A stretch of 64,000 bases of DNA from an uncultured Bacteroidota bacterium (GTDB taxonomy: Bacteria; Bacteroidota; Bacteroidia; Chitinophagales; Chitinophagaceae). The position numbers and the translations under genes were made by a program. Positions within the stretch are counted from its first letter, which is position 1. Every line of letters starts with the position of its first letter. The notes below the pieces were generated by a model. It made no database searches. It saw only the letters and a program-made list of their open reading frames with translations, and was not told the origin of the DNA. Below, one piece after another: positions 54,224 through 63,308 of the stretch. The stretch is taken from NCBI GenBank assembly GCA_903824725.1, contig CAIJXU010000013.1, positions 25,683 to 89,682 of the forward strand, read 5' to 3'.

Positions 54224-55045
54224 TTATTGATTAATCGGAAACATTCTTTGCTTCATGGCTTCATATAAAATAATGCCTGCTGCCACGGATACATTAAATG
54301 AATCAAAATTAGTAGCCATCGGTATTTTAAAAAAATAATCTGCCGCCTTGGCTAAATAAGGCGTAACGCCTCTGCCCTCATCTCCCATAATAATACAAGA
54401 AGGAATGGTTAAATCTAATTCATGAATATTTTTATCGGCGCGCATTTCACTTGTAAAAACTTGTATGCCATTTAAATGAAGCGCATCAATGGCTTTTAAT
54501 AAACTAGACACTCTAACTACTTGTATATGCTCTAATGCGCCTGCACTACTTTTAAACGCTTCCTCATTAAGTGCGCCCACTCCCTTATCAGGAATAATTA
54601 AAGCTTGCGCACCACAGCAATGTATACTTCTACTAATGGCTCCAATATTTCTTACATCTGTCACCCCATCTAACATTAAAAATAAAGGCGTCTCTCCTTT
54701 GGAAACAACAAAGTCAATCACTTCTTGTAAATCTAAATATTTAACTGCAGATATAAAGGCCAATACCCCTTGGTGATTTGCCTTGGTCATCCCATTTAAT
54801 TTTTCAATAGGCACTAATTGAATGGGAATGTTTTTTTCCCTAGCAAAATGTTTAATCTCATTTAGTCCTTCGCCATCTGCATTTTTTTGAATTAATATTT
54901 TTTCAATATTTGTATCAGTGCCAAAAGACTCTAAAATAGGCTGTCTTCCAATAATAAATTTTCGTTCAGTGGTTGCTGAACGCGGTTTATTAAAACGAGG
55001 CTTTGATTGATAAGGCCTCCCAGATTTTTGTTGTCTATCTTCCAT
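54224..55045 (-). CDS. rlmB: 23S rRNA (guanosine-2'-O)-methyltransferase, RlmB/TrmH family
   Basis: SPOUT methyltransferase that 2'-O-methylates a guanosine of 23S rRNA. From the ATG at 55045 it has 273 residues. A basic N-terminal tail precedes the substrate-binding domain (FIIGRQPILESFG). The SPOUT knot has GVTDVRNIGAISRSIHCCGA, IMGDEGRGVTP and FNVSVAAGIILYEAM. A TAnnTTTG element ends six bases before the ATG, which suggests a leaderless or near-leaderless transcript. A TTG three codons earlier is less likely. Confidence 0.92.
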   Translation of the reverse strand: MEDRQQKSGRPYQSKPRFNKPRSATTERKFIIGRQPILESFGTDTNIEKILIQKNADGEGLNEIKHFAREKNIPIQLVPIEKLNGMTKANHQGVLAFISAVKYLDLQEVIDFVVSKGETPLFLMLDGVTDVRNIGAISRSIHCCGAQALIIPDKGVGALNEEAFKSSAGALEHIQVVRVSSLLKAIDALHLNGIQVFTSEMRADKNIHELDLTIPSCIIMGDEGRGVTPYLAKAADYFFKIPMATNFDSFNVSVAAGIILYEAMKQRMFPINQ

Positions 55046-55051
55046 ATTTTT

Positions 55052-55059
55052 CAAAGTTA
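55052..55059 (-). promoter_or_regulatory. Putative -7 element for rlmB
   Basis: Minus-strand TAACTTTG followed by AAAAAT and then the rlmB ATG. Confidence 0.45.
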
Positions 55060-55078
55060 CTCAATTATGATTATCCAT

Positions 55079-55639
55079 TTACTTATGTCCTGCATTAGAT
55101 TGAATGAAATGCCATTTTAAAATAGCGGCTACCGAAATGGAATCTGTGATCTTGCCCTCCATCACCCATTGAACGGCCTCTGTAAAAGGTAGTTTTTTAA
55201 TGGCTAACTTTTCAGTGTCTTCTGGCTCTGATTTACCTGCAATTAATTGTTGAGCCACATACACCACAGCATATTCATCCGAAACTGAATTTGAAACATG
55301 CATTCTTAAAATTTCGGTCCATTGGTTTGCTTCAAAACCCGTCTCTTCCTTTAATTCTCTTTTAGCAGTTTCAAGATAATCGGTGCCTTCCGGGCAACCC
55401 CCTTCTGTAATTTCCCAACTATAGGCGTCTAATACAAATCGGTGCTGCCCTACCAAATATGTATTCCCTTGATCATCTAATGCAATGACGCCAATCGCAA
55501 TATTTTTAAAATGAACTTTGCCATAAATACCCGGCTTGCCCGCAGGCGTAATTACCTGATACTCGGTTAAATTTATCCATGGATTATCATAAACTAATTG
55601 ACTACTGATGGTTTCCCAAGGATTTTTTTCATGCTCCAT
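55079..55639 (-). CDS. NUDIX hydrolase, ADP-ribose pyrophosphatase-like
   Basis: A 186-residue NUDIX protein. The box reads GGCPEGTDYLETAKRELKEE plus TGF (80-102): the REL-EETG metal-binding core is intact, although the upstream acidic position of the consensus is Thr86. The N-terminal beta domain and TYLVGQHRFVLDAYSWEITE are like ADP-ribose pyrophosphatases of the NudF/YffH group. It precedes rlmB on the same strand with a 33-base gap that contains the rlmB promoter element. Confidence 0.88.
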   Translation of the reverse strand: MEHEKNPWETISSQLVYDNPWINLTEYQVITPAGKPGIYGKVHFKNIAIGVIALDDQGNTYLVGQHRFVLDAYSWEITEGGCPEGTDYLETAKRELKEETGFEANQWTEILRMHVSNSVSDEYAVVYVAQQLIAGKSEPEDTEKLAIKKLPFTEAVQWVMEGKITDSISVAAILKWHFIQSNAGHK

Positions 55640-55664
55640 ACAACATCTATTTTGTTATAAAACT

Positions 55665-55699
55665 AAAAATCCCCTCCTGAGATTCGGGAAGGGATTTTT
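55665..55699 (-). terminator. Terminator of metK
   Basis: AAAAATCCC (55665-55673) pairs with GGGATTTTT (55691-55699), with an inner TCC/GGA pairing. It lies 15 bases past the metK stop. Confidence 0.85.
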
Positions 55700-55714
55700 A
55701 TTGTTTTAACTATT

Positions 55715-56968
55715 TTATTTTAAACCAAAAGCTTTTTTTACTTTGGCTACATAATCTAATTTCTCCCAAGTAAACAATTCCACTTTCATGGTTTTTGTTT
55801 TTCCATCTGGGCTTGTAAATGTTTTAGTGACTGTCTCATTTTTGCGACCCATATGTCCGTAAGCAGCAGTCTCACTATACATTGGTGTTCTTAACTTTAA
55901 TCTTTGCTCGATAAAGTAAGGACGCATATCAAATACGCTTTCTACTAATTTACCAATTTGACCATCCGTTAATTTTACTTTAGCAGTGCCATAAGTATTT
56001 ACATTGATTGAAGTAGGTTTAGCAACACCAATCGCATAAGATACTTGTACTAATACTTCACTTGCTACACCAGCAGCTACTAAGTTCTTAGCTATATGAC
56101 GCGTTGCATATGCAGCAGAACGATCCACCTTACTTGGATCTTTACCAGAGAAAGCACCACCACCGTGTGCACCTTTACCACCGTAAGTATCTACGATAAT
56201 CTTACGACCTGTTAAACCAGTGTCACCATGCGGACCACCAATTACAAACTTGCCTGTAGGATTAATATGATACTTAATGTCATTGTTAAACAACTTAGCG
56301 TATTTCTTATATTTTGCTTTTACTCTTGGGATTAAAATTTCAACGATGTCTTTTTTGATTTTAGCTAACATCTTTCCTTCTGCATCAAAATCATCGTGTT
56401 GCGTACTCACCACTATTGCATCAATCCTTACAGGTTGATTTTTATCGTTGTACTCTAATGTTACTTGAGATTTTGCATCAGGGCGTAAATAGGTAATCGC
56501 TTTATTCTCTCTTCTTAATGCAGCTAATTCAATTAAAATTTTGTGTGCTAAGTCCAAAGCCAACGGCATATAGTCGTCTGTTTCGTTTGTTGCATAACCA
56601 AACATCATCCCTTGGTCACCAGCACCTTGCTCTTCTTTTTTCTTCTTATCCACTCCTTGATTAATATCTGCAGATTGTTCATGAATGGCAGATAAAATTC
56701 CACAACTATCCGCTTCAAACATATATTCACTCTTGGTATATCCAATTTTTTTGATCACGTTACGCGCAATGGTTTGAACATCTAAATAGGCTTTAGATTT
56801 TACTTCGCCTGCCAAAATAACTTGACCCGTTGTTACTAATGTTTCACATGCCACTTTTGATTGTGGGTCAAATGCTAAAAAGTTGTCAATTAAAGCGTCA
56901 GAAATCTGATCGGCTAATTTGTCTGGATGTCCTTCAGAAACACTTTCTGAAGTAAATAAATATGGCAT
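55715..56968 (-). CDS. metK: S-adenosylmethionine synthetase
   Basis: Makes SAM from methionine and ATP. From the ATG at 56968 the 417-residue product starts [20 protein letters not shown] (ATP-binding His14), with [15 protein letters not shown] and the signature [19 protein letters not shown]. The Bacteroidota form carries an insertion near 205-235. The longer frame to 56989 is rejected because the -7 element lies at 56987-56994. There is no room for a SAM riboswitch in the short leader. Confidence 0.96.
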   Translation of the reverse strand: MPYLFTSESVSEGHPDKLADQISDALIDNFLAFDPQSKVACETLVTTGQVILAGEVKSKAYLDVQTIARNVIKKIGYTKSEYMFEADSCGILSAIHEQSADINQGVDKKKKEEQGAGDQGMMFGYATNETDDYMPLALDLAHKILIELAALRRENKAITYLRPDAKSQVTLEYNDKNQPVRIDAIVVSTQHDDFDAEGKMLAKIKKDIVEILIPRVKAKYKKYAKLFNNDIKYHINPTGKFVIGGPHGDTGLTGRKIIVDTYGGKGAHGGGAFSGKDPSKVDRSAAYATRHIAKNLVAAGVASEVLVQVSYAIGVAKPTSINVNTYGTAKVKLTDGQIGKLVESVFDMRPYFIEQRLKLRTPMYSETAAYGHMGRKNETVTKTFTSPDGKTKTMKVELFTWEKLDYVAKVKKAFGLK

Positions 56969-56986
56969 AGATGAGTATTTAAGGTG

Positions 56987-56994
56987 CAAATATA
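56987..56994 (-). promoter_or_regulatory. Putative -7 element for metK
   Basis: Minus-strand TATATTTG; leader of about 13 nt to the ATG at 56968. Confidence 0.55.
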
Positions 56995-57024
56995 TAAATA
57001 AAAGCAGTTTTAATCATATCGATA

Positions 57025-58494
57025 CTACAAATCTGAATAATAAATATGTAGTCTCATTCTGAACTTTGAATGTTTCCCCCCACCCAATCGAACCCTTCCC
57101 ATGGCAGGCTCGTTTCCTAAGCTATTGGTTAAGTAATCCACCCCAGATGCTTTATTGTTTGGATAAGGTGGCACAAACATAATAGAATCATTTACTGGAG
57201 CTAAAATACGGAAATCAAATATTGAATCGGTTCGAGAAATAACCCCTTGCACATATCTACTTACATTAAAATTATAAGTCGCCACTTGATCGTAACCTTT
57301 GATTGATTTGTAGGATAACCAACCTCCAAATCTTCTCATGACTTCAGCACTAGATGTACCTATATAATCATTCGGCACATTTCTTACTCTCTTGGTGGCT
57401 GTATCATACATGCCAAGGAATAAATATTTAGGAGGAAGCATTTGTTTTTCGATGGTATTCAAACGTGCATCATCAGGAACCTGTTCTGCAATTAATTCAG
57501 CACGATGAATCAACTTATTTTTAAATACTTTAAGTCCAGGGACAACCACTTTAACCATGGTACCAGGACTGGTTTGAACATATACCAACGAATCGTTTAA
57601 CTTATTATTAAGCGCCTTGTATGCCTCAGAAGTAGTACGATTTCTTGTAATGAAATTAGCATCTGCATTATTTGCTAAGCTGTATTTAAAATATAGTACA
57701 GAGGTATCCCTTTTAGTACCACCAATTGCATAAGACTTAAAGTAGAGTCCTAACTTGGTATTGGTATCAGTCATTCCAATACGAATTAAAACATTACTAT
57801 TCATATTCGTCGTCACTGAAAAACCATTAAAATAAGTTCGCATAGCAGAATCAGAACGATAAGCCCCAGTAGTATCAAACCCTTTTATTAACATATTCGC
57901 TACCGACGGCAATAACTTAATTCTGATTTGATTAGTGGATTGTTCAAAACGACTAATAATGGAATCACGGGCTTTTGTAAAATCTAATGTATAAGGATTA
58001 GCTAAGGGTGTGCCAATTTTAAGATTATAGGCGTTAGGATAATTACTAGCATAGTATTTTTGATTCGCTACAGACTCTTCGTCAATATTGTTAACATTGA
58101 TGGTGACAGGATTGGAAGAATCTCCATAAAATCCGCGATAACTTAATATCAATACTGCAGAGTCTACAACAAGGCTGTCTTTGATCCCTGGGAAATAAAA
58201 AGGAAACGCATCAGGTTTAAGTTGAAAAAACATGTTTGCATGGGTGGTACCAAAGATGGGATCGTTAGAAATGTTCCCAACAATATGCTCATTTGAACCA
58301 TAAATTCTCAAAGAATCTGGGTAATCCACTGTTTCTGTTACTACATCCAAAATGGTATCTTTTGTATTAACGGCATCCATTGCTGGTAAAAGTCCCAACC
58401 CTAATTCCGAAGTACTAATACGAGTACAGGCCAAAAACAGGACGGTTAATAAAACAAAAAAAGAAAATTTCTTAAGGGTGTTAATTGATGCCAT
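57025..58494 (-). CDS. DUF4270 family lipoprotein
   Basis: A 489-residue lipoprotein. The signal peptide ends in lipobox LFLAC with Cys23, so the protein is anchored in a membrane and lies in the periplasm or on the cell surface. The rest is beta-rich (VVDSAVLILSYRGFYGDSS, GYDQVATYNFNVSRYVQGV, KFRMRLHIYYSDL at the C-terminus), matching DUF4270. This family is found throughout Bacteroidota, regularly next to the small GT5-like gene as here (14-base gap). Function unknown. Confidence 0.88.
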   Translation of the reverse strand: MASINTLKKFSFFVLLTVLFLACTRISTSELGLGLLPAMDAVNTKDTILDVVTETVDYPDSLRIYGSNEHIVGNISNDPIFGTTHANMFFQLKPDAFPFYFPGIKDSLVVDSAVLILSYRGFYGDSSNPVTINVNNIDEESVANQKYYASNYPNAYNLKIGTPLANPYTLDFTKARDSIISRFEQSTNQIRIKLLPSVANMLIKGFDTTGAYRSDSAMRTYFNGFSVTTNMNSNVLIRIGMTDTNTKLGLYFKSYAIGGTKRDTSVLYFKYSLANNADANFITRNRTTSEAYKALNNKLNDSLVYVQTSPGTMVKVVVPGLKVFKNKLIHRAELIAEQVPDDARLNTIEKQMLPPKYLFLGMYDTATKRVRNVPNDYIGTSSAEVMRRFGGWLSYKSIKGYDQVATYNFNVSRYVQGVISRTDSIFDFRILAPVNDSIMFVPPYPNNKASGVDYLTNSLGNEPAMGRVRLGGGKHSKFRMRLHIYYSDL

Positions 58495-58508
58495 GAATTT
58501 AATTGTAA

Positions 58509-59327
58509 TTACTTTGCTGCAAGATCGTTGTATAAATCTAAATACTCTGTTAAATCGGAATCCCAGCCATTAAAAGGTATCACTTTTTTACCCTTTACTA
58601 CTGAAAATTCAGATACTAATTTTTTATCTAATACATCAGCTCCGAAAGTGATGGCATCTGCATAAGTAGCGCCCCCTCTGAATAAAGCTGTATTATTTAA
58701 GTCCTTGAAAGCCTCCAAGTCTTTTTCTTTCATATTGGTATTAATCAAGGATTTAGTTAAAAAATCCTTAGCTAATTTTTCTTCAAATGTATTTTGACCA
58801 ATAGTGAATACCACTTTAGCATTGGAAAAAACGGGCTCCTTTTTAAAAGCGGTTTTGATATAGGCAGGTATTAAACCAGTCATCCAACCACTGCAATGAA
58901 TGATATCAGGAGGCCAGCCAAATTTTTTCACCGTCTCAAGAGCTCCTCTACAAAAAAAGATGGTACGAAGTACATTGTCATCAAACCACTTTTCGTTTTC
59001 GTCGTGAAAAATATGTTTTCGTTTAAAGAAATCCTCGTTTTCTAAAAAGTAGACCTGTAATCTTGCATTAGGCAAGGAGGCTACTTTAATTTGTAATGGG
59101 TAGTCATCTCCGTCCACTTGAACATTGATGCCAGAAAGACGAACCACTTCGTGCAATCGATGTCTGCGTTCATTAATTACGCCAAATCTTGGCATAATAC
59201 AACGCACTTCTAATCCACTGTCGTTGCTTTTGATGGCGAGCTTATTGATTACCTCCGCAAACTCGGTCAGCTCCAAATAGGGCGACATTTCTGTGGCGAT
59301 ATATAAGATTCGTTTTTTTTCAGACAT
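58509..59327 (-). CDS. Glycogen synthase N-terminal-domain-like protein (GT5-like, lacks C-terminal half)
   Basis: 272 residues resembling only the N-terminal Rossmann domain of glycogen synthase: ILYIATEMSPYLELTEFAEV at the start and PDIIHCSGWMTGLIPAYIK near 140. Compared with the true GlgA in this window (470 residues), the ADP-glucose motif KxGGLGD is replaced by LELTEFAEV, and the C-terminal domain with the catalytic Glu is absent. It is therefore probably not a glycogen synthase. It forms an operon with the DUF4270 lipoprotein gene. A -7 element lies at 59365-59372. Confidence 0.8.
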   Translation of the reverse strand: MSEKKRILYIATEMSPYLELTEFAEVINKLAIKSNDSGLEVRCIMPRFGVINERRHRLHEVVRLSGINVQVDGDDYPLQIKVASLPNARLQVYFLENEDFFKRKHIFHDENEKWFDDNVLRTIFFCRGALETVKKFGWPPDIIHCSGWMTGLIPAYIKTAFKKEPVFSNAKVVFTIGQNTFEEKLAKDFLTKSLINTNMKEKDLEAFKDLNNTALFRGGATYADAITFGADVLDKKLVSEFSVVKGKKVIPFNGWDSDLTEYLDLYNDLAAK

Positions 59328-59364
59328 TCATTTTGTATTTATCTCAGAACCATCTTTGAGTCTG

Positions 59365-59372
59365 CAAAGTTA
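59365..59372 (-). promoter_or_regulatory. Putative -7 element for the GT5-like/DUF4270 operon
   Basis: Minus-strand TAACTTTG, 37 bases upstream of the ATG at 59327. Confidence 0.45.
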
Positions 59373-59487
59373 CATAAAACCAAGGACTTTAAGAAACATC
59401 AAAAAACACTAATAAAACCACCTTCCCCAACGCATATCTTAACAAATGGTCGTAAATTGCACAACATAGGTTAATACCCCATTAGTT

Positions 59488-60474
59488 ATGGCCAAATTTT
59501 TAAAAATAGGATTCTTTTTCATGGTTGGCATTTTGCTGATTTGGTGGAGTTTACATCAAATTCCACCCCAAGAATGGGACAAATTCACCAAGGCCCTTGC
59601 CAAGTCCAAATTCTGGATCATCATCCCTGTTTTTTTTATCTTAGGCTTATCTCATTTTGTAAGAGCCCTGCGCTGGAGGTTGATTATGGAACCTTTGGGT
59701 TACAAGCCCTCCATCATGAACACTTTTTTGGCGGTTTTAATTGGTTATTTAGCCAATTTAGCCATCCCTCGTTTAGGTGAAGTTTTAAAATGTACATTAT
59801 TATCAAAATACGAGAAAGTCCCTGCCGATAAGATTGTGGGGACCATTGTTGCCGAAAGGGCATTTGATGTATTAAGTTTAGGTGTTGTTTTTTTATTAGC
59901 ACTTACTTTACAATTTAGTGTCATCAAGGCAGGTTGGGATCAATTAAATCACGAAAAGGTCACCCAAGCTTCTACTTCAAATCAAAGTTTATTTATTGTA
60001 GTAGGAATTATTATTACGTTTATTATTATTGCTACCATTTTATTTTTTGCATTCAAGCATAAATTTGAAAATGTTATTGCAAGTATCAAAAGTGTTTTAT
60101 TAGGAATTTGGGAAGGGGTTATTAGTGCTACCAAATTAAAAAAACATAATTTATTCTTTTTTTACACATTCAGTATTTGGTTCCTTTATTTATTGGCAAC
60201 CTACATAGGATTGTATGGAACAGAAGGTACCGCCAGTTCCTTTTCTACTGCAATCAGTTGTTTAGCTTATGCTAGTATTGGCATGATTATTACGCCAGGA
60301 GGCATTGGTGCTTACGCCTACTTTTTAGCAAAAGTATTAGAGCTAAATGGCATTGAATATACATTAGGTTTAGCCAATGGCACTTTACAATGGTTTTCAC
60401 AAGTAATCATCGTGATTGTTCTTGGCGGATTAAGTTTAATCCTACTCCCTTTTATTAATAAACAAGCAAAGTAA
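59488..60474 (+). CDS. Flippase-like membrane protein, lysylphosphatidylglycerol synthase TM region / UPF0104 family
   Basis: A 328-residue protein with about eight transmembrane helices, matching the UPF0104 (AglD/MprF flippase-like) family: FILGLSHFVRALRWRLIMEPLG, NTFLAVLIGYLANLAIPRLGE and VAERAFDVLSLGVVFLL are typical. The lysyltransferase domain of MprF is absent. It may move lipids or lipid-linked sugars across the membrane; this is inference. hldE-C follows with a one-base gap, a pairing that suggests an envelope or LPS-related role. Confidence 0.85.
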   Translation: MAKFLKIGFFFMVGILLIWWSLHQIPPQEWDKFTKALAKSKFWIIIPVFFILGLSHFVRALRWRLIMEPLGYKPSIMNTFLAVLIGYLANLAIPRLGEVLKCTLLSKYEKVPADKIVGTIVAERAFDVLSLGVVFLLALTLQFSVIKAGWDQLNHEKVTQASTSNQSLFIVVGIIITFIIIATILFFAFKHKFENVIASIKSVLLGIWEGVISATKLKKHNLFFFYTFSIWFLYLLATYIGLYGTEGTASSFSTAISCLAYASIGMIITPGGIGAYAYFLAKVLELNGIEYTLGLANGTLQWFSQVIIVIVLGGLSLILLPFINKQAK

Positions 60475-60475
60475 T

Positions 60476-60964
60476 ATGCGATTAGTGGATAGTATCAATC
60501 AAAAAATTAAAACAATAGACCAAGCTAAAGCGGTGATTGCCTCATGGAAAATTTTAGGCAAAACAGTGGCCTTTACCAATGGTTGTTTTGACATACTTCA
60601 TCCAGGACATTTATACTCCTTATCACAAACTGCAAAGGAAGCAGATTACTTAATTGTTGGACTCAATAGTGATGATAGCGTTAAACGATTAAAAGGACCA
60701 GATCGACCAATTAATAATACCCATGATCGCGCCCTTATTTTAGCCAATTTAGTATTGGTTGACATGGTTGTTGTATTTGAGCAGGACACCCCTTTGGAAT
60801 TAATATCCAACTTGTTGCCAGATATTTTAGTGAAAGGGGGCGACTATACCATTGACACTATAGTTGGAGCAAAAGAAGTCATTGCAAATGGCGGGAAAGT
60901 AATTATCAATCCTATCGTAGAAGGATTTTCAACAACAAAGTTGATTGAAAAAATTAAAAAATAA
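60476..60964 (+). CDS. rfaE2: D-glycero-beta-D-manno-heptose 1-phosphate adenylyltransferase, stand-alone
   Basis: 162 residues equal to the C-terminal half of HldE. FTNGCFDILHPGHLYSLSQ (HPGH nucleotidyltransferase motif), VGLNSDDSVKRLKGPDRP and FSTTKLIEKIKK are diagnostic. It activates heptose-1-phosphate to ADP-heptose for the LPS inner core. The kinase half (HldE N-terminal, RfaE1) is not in the window. It is tightly linked to the UPF0104 gene upstream (one base), and 49 bases precede the subtilase gene. Confidence 0.9.
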   Translation: MRLVDSINQKIKTIDQAKAVIASWKILGKTVAFTNGCFDILHPGHLYSLSQTAKEADYLIVGLNSDDSVKRLKGPDRPINNTHDRALILANLVLVDMVVVFEQDTPLELISNLLPDILVKGGDYTIDTIVGAKEVIANGGKVIINPIVEGFSTTKLIEKIKK

Positions 60965-61013
60965 GAGGGTTCTTTTGATAACCTAACCACACATTACAAA
61001 ATTAAGAATTGAT

Positions 61014-62684
61014 ATGCGTCGTATTATTTTTATTATTTTATGCAGTTTTACTAGCGTTATCACTTTTGGTCAAAGCAGTCAAAATTGGCATTGGAAGGAT
61101 TTAAATTCCGATTCCGTTCACGGTATTAGTTTACAAAAAGCTTATCAAGTTTTAGCCACCCTACCTCAAAAGCCCTCTCCCATCATTATTGCCGTTATTG
61201 ATGGAGGAGTAGATACCAATCACATCGCATTAAAAAATTTACTTTGGACCAACACAAAAGAAATTCCCAATAATTATATCGACGATGATCATAACGGATA
61301 TATAGATGATGTGCATGGTTGGAATTTTTTAGGAGGCAAGGATGGACGCAATATTGACAAAGCATCGGCCGAGATGACCAGAATATATCATCGATATAAA
61401 AATATTTATGAAGAAAAGCCAATAGATACCAACCGAATGAGTTCAAAGGAAAAAAGCGATTATCTAATTTGGAAACAAACACAAAACGAAATTCAGATTT
61501 CAGAAAACGATCTTGCTACTTTGCAATATATAAAGATGGCGATGAATGCTTTAATTAAAATGGGTAATATTTTGCTAAAGGAAGTACCTGATTCTAATTT
61601 TACGATTCCGAAATTAGAAGCCTACCAACCCATAGGACGAATCACCCTAGATACTAAAATGGCATATTTGCGAACTGTGAAAATTTTAGGTATTGAAAAT
61701 GAAACAACTTACCCAGACATTATAAAAGATTTAGAAGAATATATTGAATCAAAAGAAAAATTAGCCAACGCTAAAGAAATAGCACCCCCACTAATAAGAG
61801 AAGACATCATAAAAGATAGATACGATGATTTTTCAGATAAATATTATGGCAACAATGATATAACAGGCCCTAACGCAAGACACGGAACGCATGTAGCTGG
61901 ATTAGTTGCAAGTATTCCAGATTCTAGTTGGAACCTTAATAGATTATATCCTTCTATTAAAATAATGACTGTGCGTTGTGTCCCAGATGGTGACGAATAT
62001 GATAAGGATGTCGCTTTAGCCATTAGATATGCAGTTGACAATGGCGCTAAAATAATAAATATGAGTTTTGGTAAATCCTATTCCCCTCAACAAGCTTGGG
62101 TTGATAGTGCCATTAGATATGCTGCCCAAAAAGATGTTTTATTGGTTCATTCTGCTGGCAATGAATTTTACAATTTGGATATAAAACAAGTTTATCCCAA
62201 TACTTATTCTCCAAGCTTCAAAGACACTGCTAAAAATGTAATCACCATTGGCGCAAGCAGCGATCCTTCATTGAAGCATTTTTTATTAACCGACTTTAGT
62301 AATTATGGAAGTAAAACGGTGGATGTGTTATCCCCTGGAGATAAAATATATTCTACCTTACCGGGCGTAAATAACTATGGTTATTTAAATGGGACCAGCA
62401 TGTCTTCCCCTATCGTAAGTCATATCGCTGCTATGATTCGATCTTACTTTCCACAATTATCAGCAATCCAAGTAAAACAAATTATTATAAACAGTGCTTG
62501 GAGACCCAATGACCCCTCTCTAAAATTTGCAATTCCAAATAAGGAAACTGATAAAACATTATTAGAAGTAAGTATGACTGGCGGTATAGTGAATGCGGCA
62601 AATGCAATTACTATGGCAAAATCATTCAAAGCAATGGCCCCCTTATCCAATGAAAGAAAAAAAGAAGTAAGAATTAAAAAATAA
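61014..62684 (+). CDS. Secreted subtilisin-like serine peptidase (S8) with a large insertion
   Basis: 556 residues. The signal peptide spans 1-20 (ends TFGQ). The catalytic triad is Asp63 in IIIAVIDGGVDTNH, His290 in NARHGTHVAGLVAS and Ser462 in GTSMSSP, with oxyanion Asn383 in HSAGNEF. Asp and His are 227 residues apart because of a mainly helical insertion at about 115-275, much longer than in subtilisin. There is no type IX sorting domain at the C-terminus, which ends in a short basic tail. Likely periplasmic or outer-membrane-facing. Possibly cotranscribed with rfaE2. Confidence 0.9.
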   Translation: MRRIIFIILCSFTSVITFGQSSQNWHWKDLNSDSVHGISLQKAYQVLATLPQKPSPIIIAVIDGGVDTNHIALKNLLWTNTKEIPNNYIDDDHNGYIDDVHGWNFLGGKDGRNIDKASAEMTRIYHRYKNIYEEKPIDTNRMSSKEKSDYLIWKQTQNEIQISENDLATLQYIKMAMNALIKMGNILLKEVPDSNFTIPKLEAYQPIGRITLDTKMAYLRTVKILGIENETTYPDIIKDLEEYIESKEKLANAKEIAPPLIREDIIKDRYDDFSDKYYGNNDITGPNARHGTHVAGLVASIPDSSWNLNRLYPSIKIMTVRCVPDGDEYDKDVALAIRYAVDNGAKIINMSFGKSYSPQQAWVDSAIRYAAQKDVLLVHSAGNEFYNLDIKQVYPNTYSPSFKDTAKNVITIGASSDPSLKHFLLTDFSNYGSKTVDVLSPGDKIYSTLPGVNNYGYLNGTSMSSPIVSHIAAMIRSYFPQLSAIQVKQIIINSAWRPNDPSLKFAIPNKETDKTLLEVSMTGGIVNAANAITMAKSFKAMAPLSNERKKEVRIKK

Positions 62685-62714
62685 AATTGAATATTTACCA
62701 AAATAAACACCCTT

Positions 62715-63227
62715 ATGTCCCGACCTAGTGCTACCGAATTTGCGCCCTTTCATCAAACTTATATTAATTATACAAGTGGAAAAGATTACTCCATTTTGGT
62801 ACAACAATACAATGACCGAATTATTGAATCCTGGAATGCCATCCCTACTGAAAAAATCAACTTTGCTTACGCTCCAGATAAATGGACCATTCGTCAAATG
62901 TTTCAACATGTCATTGATACCGAAAGAATTTTGGCTTATCGCGCATTGTCCATTGCAAGACAAGAAAAAATAAATCTTCCTGGTTTTGACGAGAACGCGT
63001 ATGCTAAATTAGCTACTGCTTCGCATCGCAATTGGAAGGAAATGCAGGTAGAATGGAAAATTGTGAGACAGTCTACCAACCTCTTATTTTCTTCTTTTAC
63101 AGAGGAAGACATGAAGCAAAAAGGTATGGCGAATGAAAATGCCTTGTCCGTTAATGCACTTGGATTTATCATTTTCGGGCATGCACTACATCATTTACAT
63201 ATATTGAAGGAACGTTATGAGATTTAA
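62715..63227 (+). CDS. DinB family metal-dependent protein
   Basis: A 170-residue four-helix-bundle protein of the DinB/YfiT superfamily. The likely metal triad is His65 in MFQHVIDTERIL with His156 and His160 in FGHALHHLHILKE. Members include bacillithiol transferases and other thiol-dependent transferases, but many have no known role. It lies 31 bases after the subtilase gene and ends at a strong terminator. No signal peptide. Confidence 0.85.
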   Translation: MSRPSATEFAPFHQTYINYTSGKDYSILVQQYNDRIIESWNAIPTEKINFAYAPDKWTIRQMFQHVIDTERILAYRALSIARQEKINLPGFDENAYAKLATASHRNWKEMQVEWKIVRQSTNLLFSSFTEEDMKQKGMANENALSVNALGFIIFGHALHHLHILKERYEI

Positions 63228-63257
63228 GTAATTGTACTACCCAACATTTTTATACAC

Positions 63258-63288
63258 AAAAGGCCCCCGATTACTCAGGGGCCTTTTT
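63258..63288. terminator. Bidirectional terminator between DinB and YceI genes
   Basis: AAAAGGCCCC (63258-63267) pairs with GGGGCCTTTT (63278-63287), then T. Confidence 0.88.
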
Positions 63289-63308
63289 AATATAATTACA
63301 ATATTGAA

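Noticed and set aside
56969..57024. SAM riboswitch upstream of metK
   Set aside because: The 56-bp gap and the promoter at 56987 leave a leader of about 13 nt, too short for any riboswitch.
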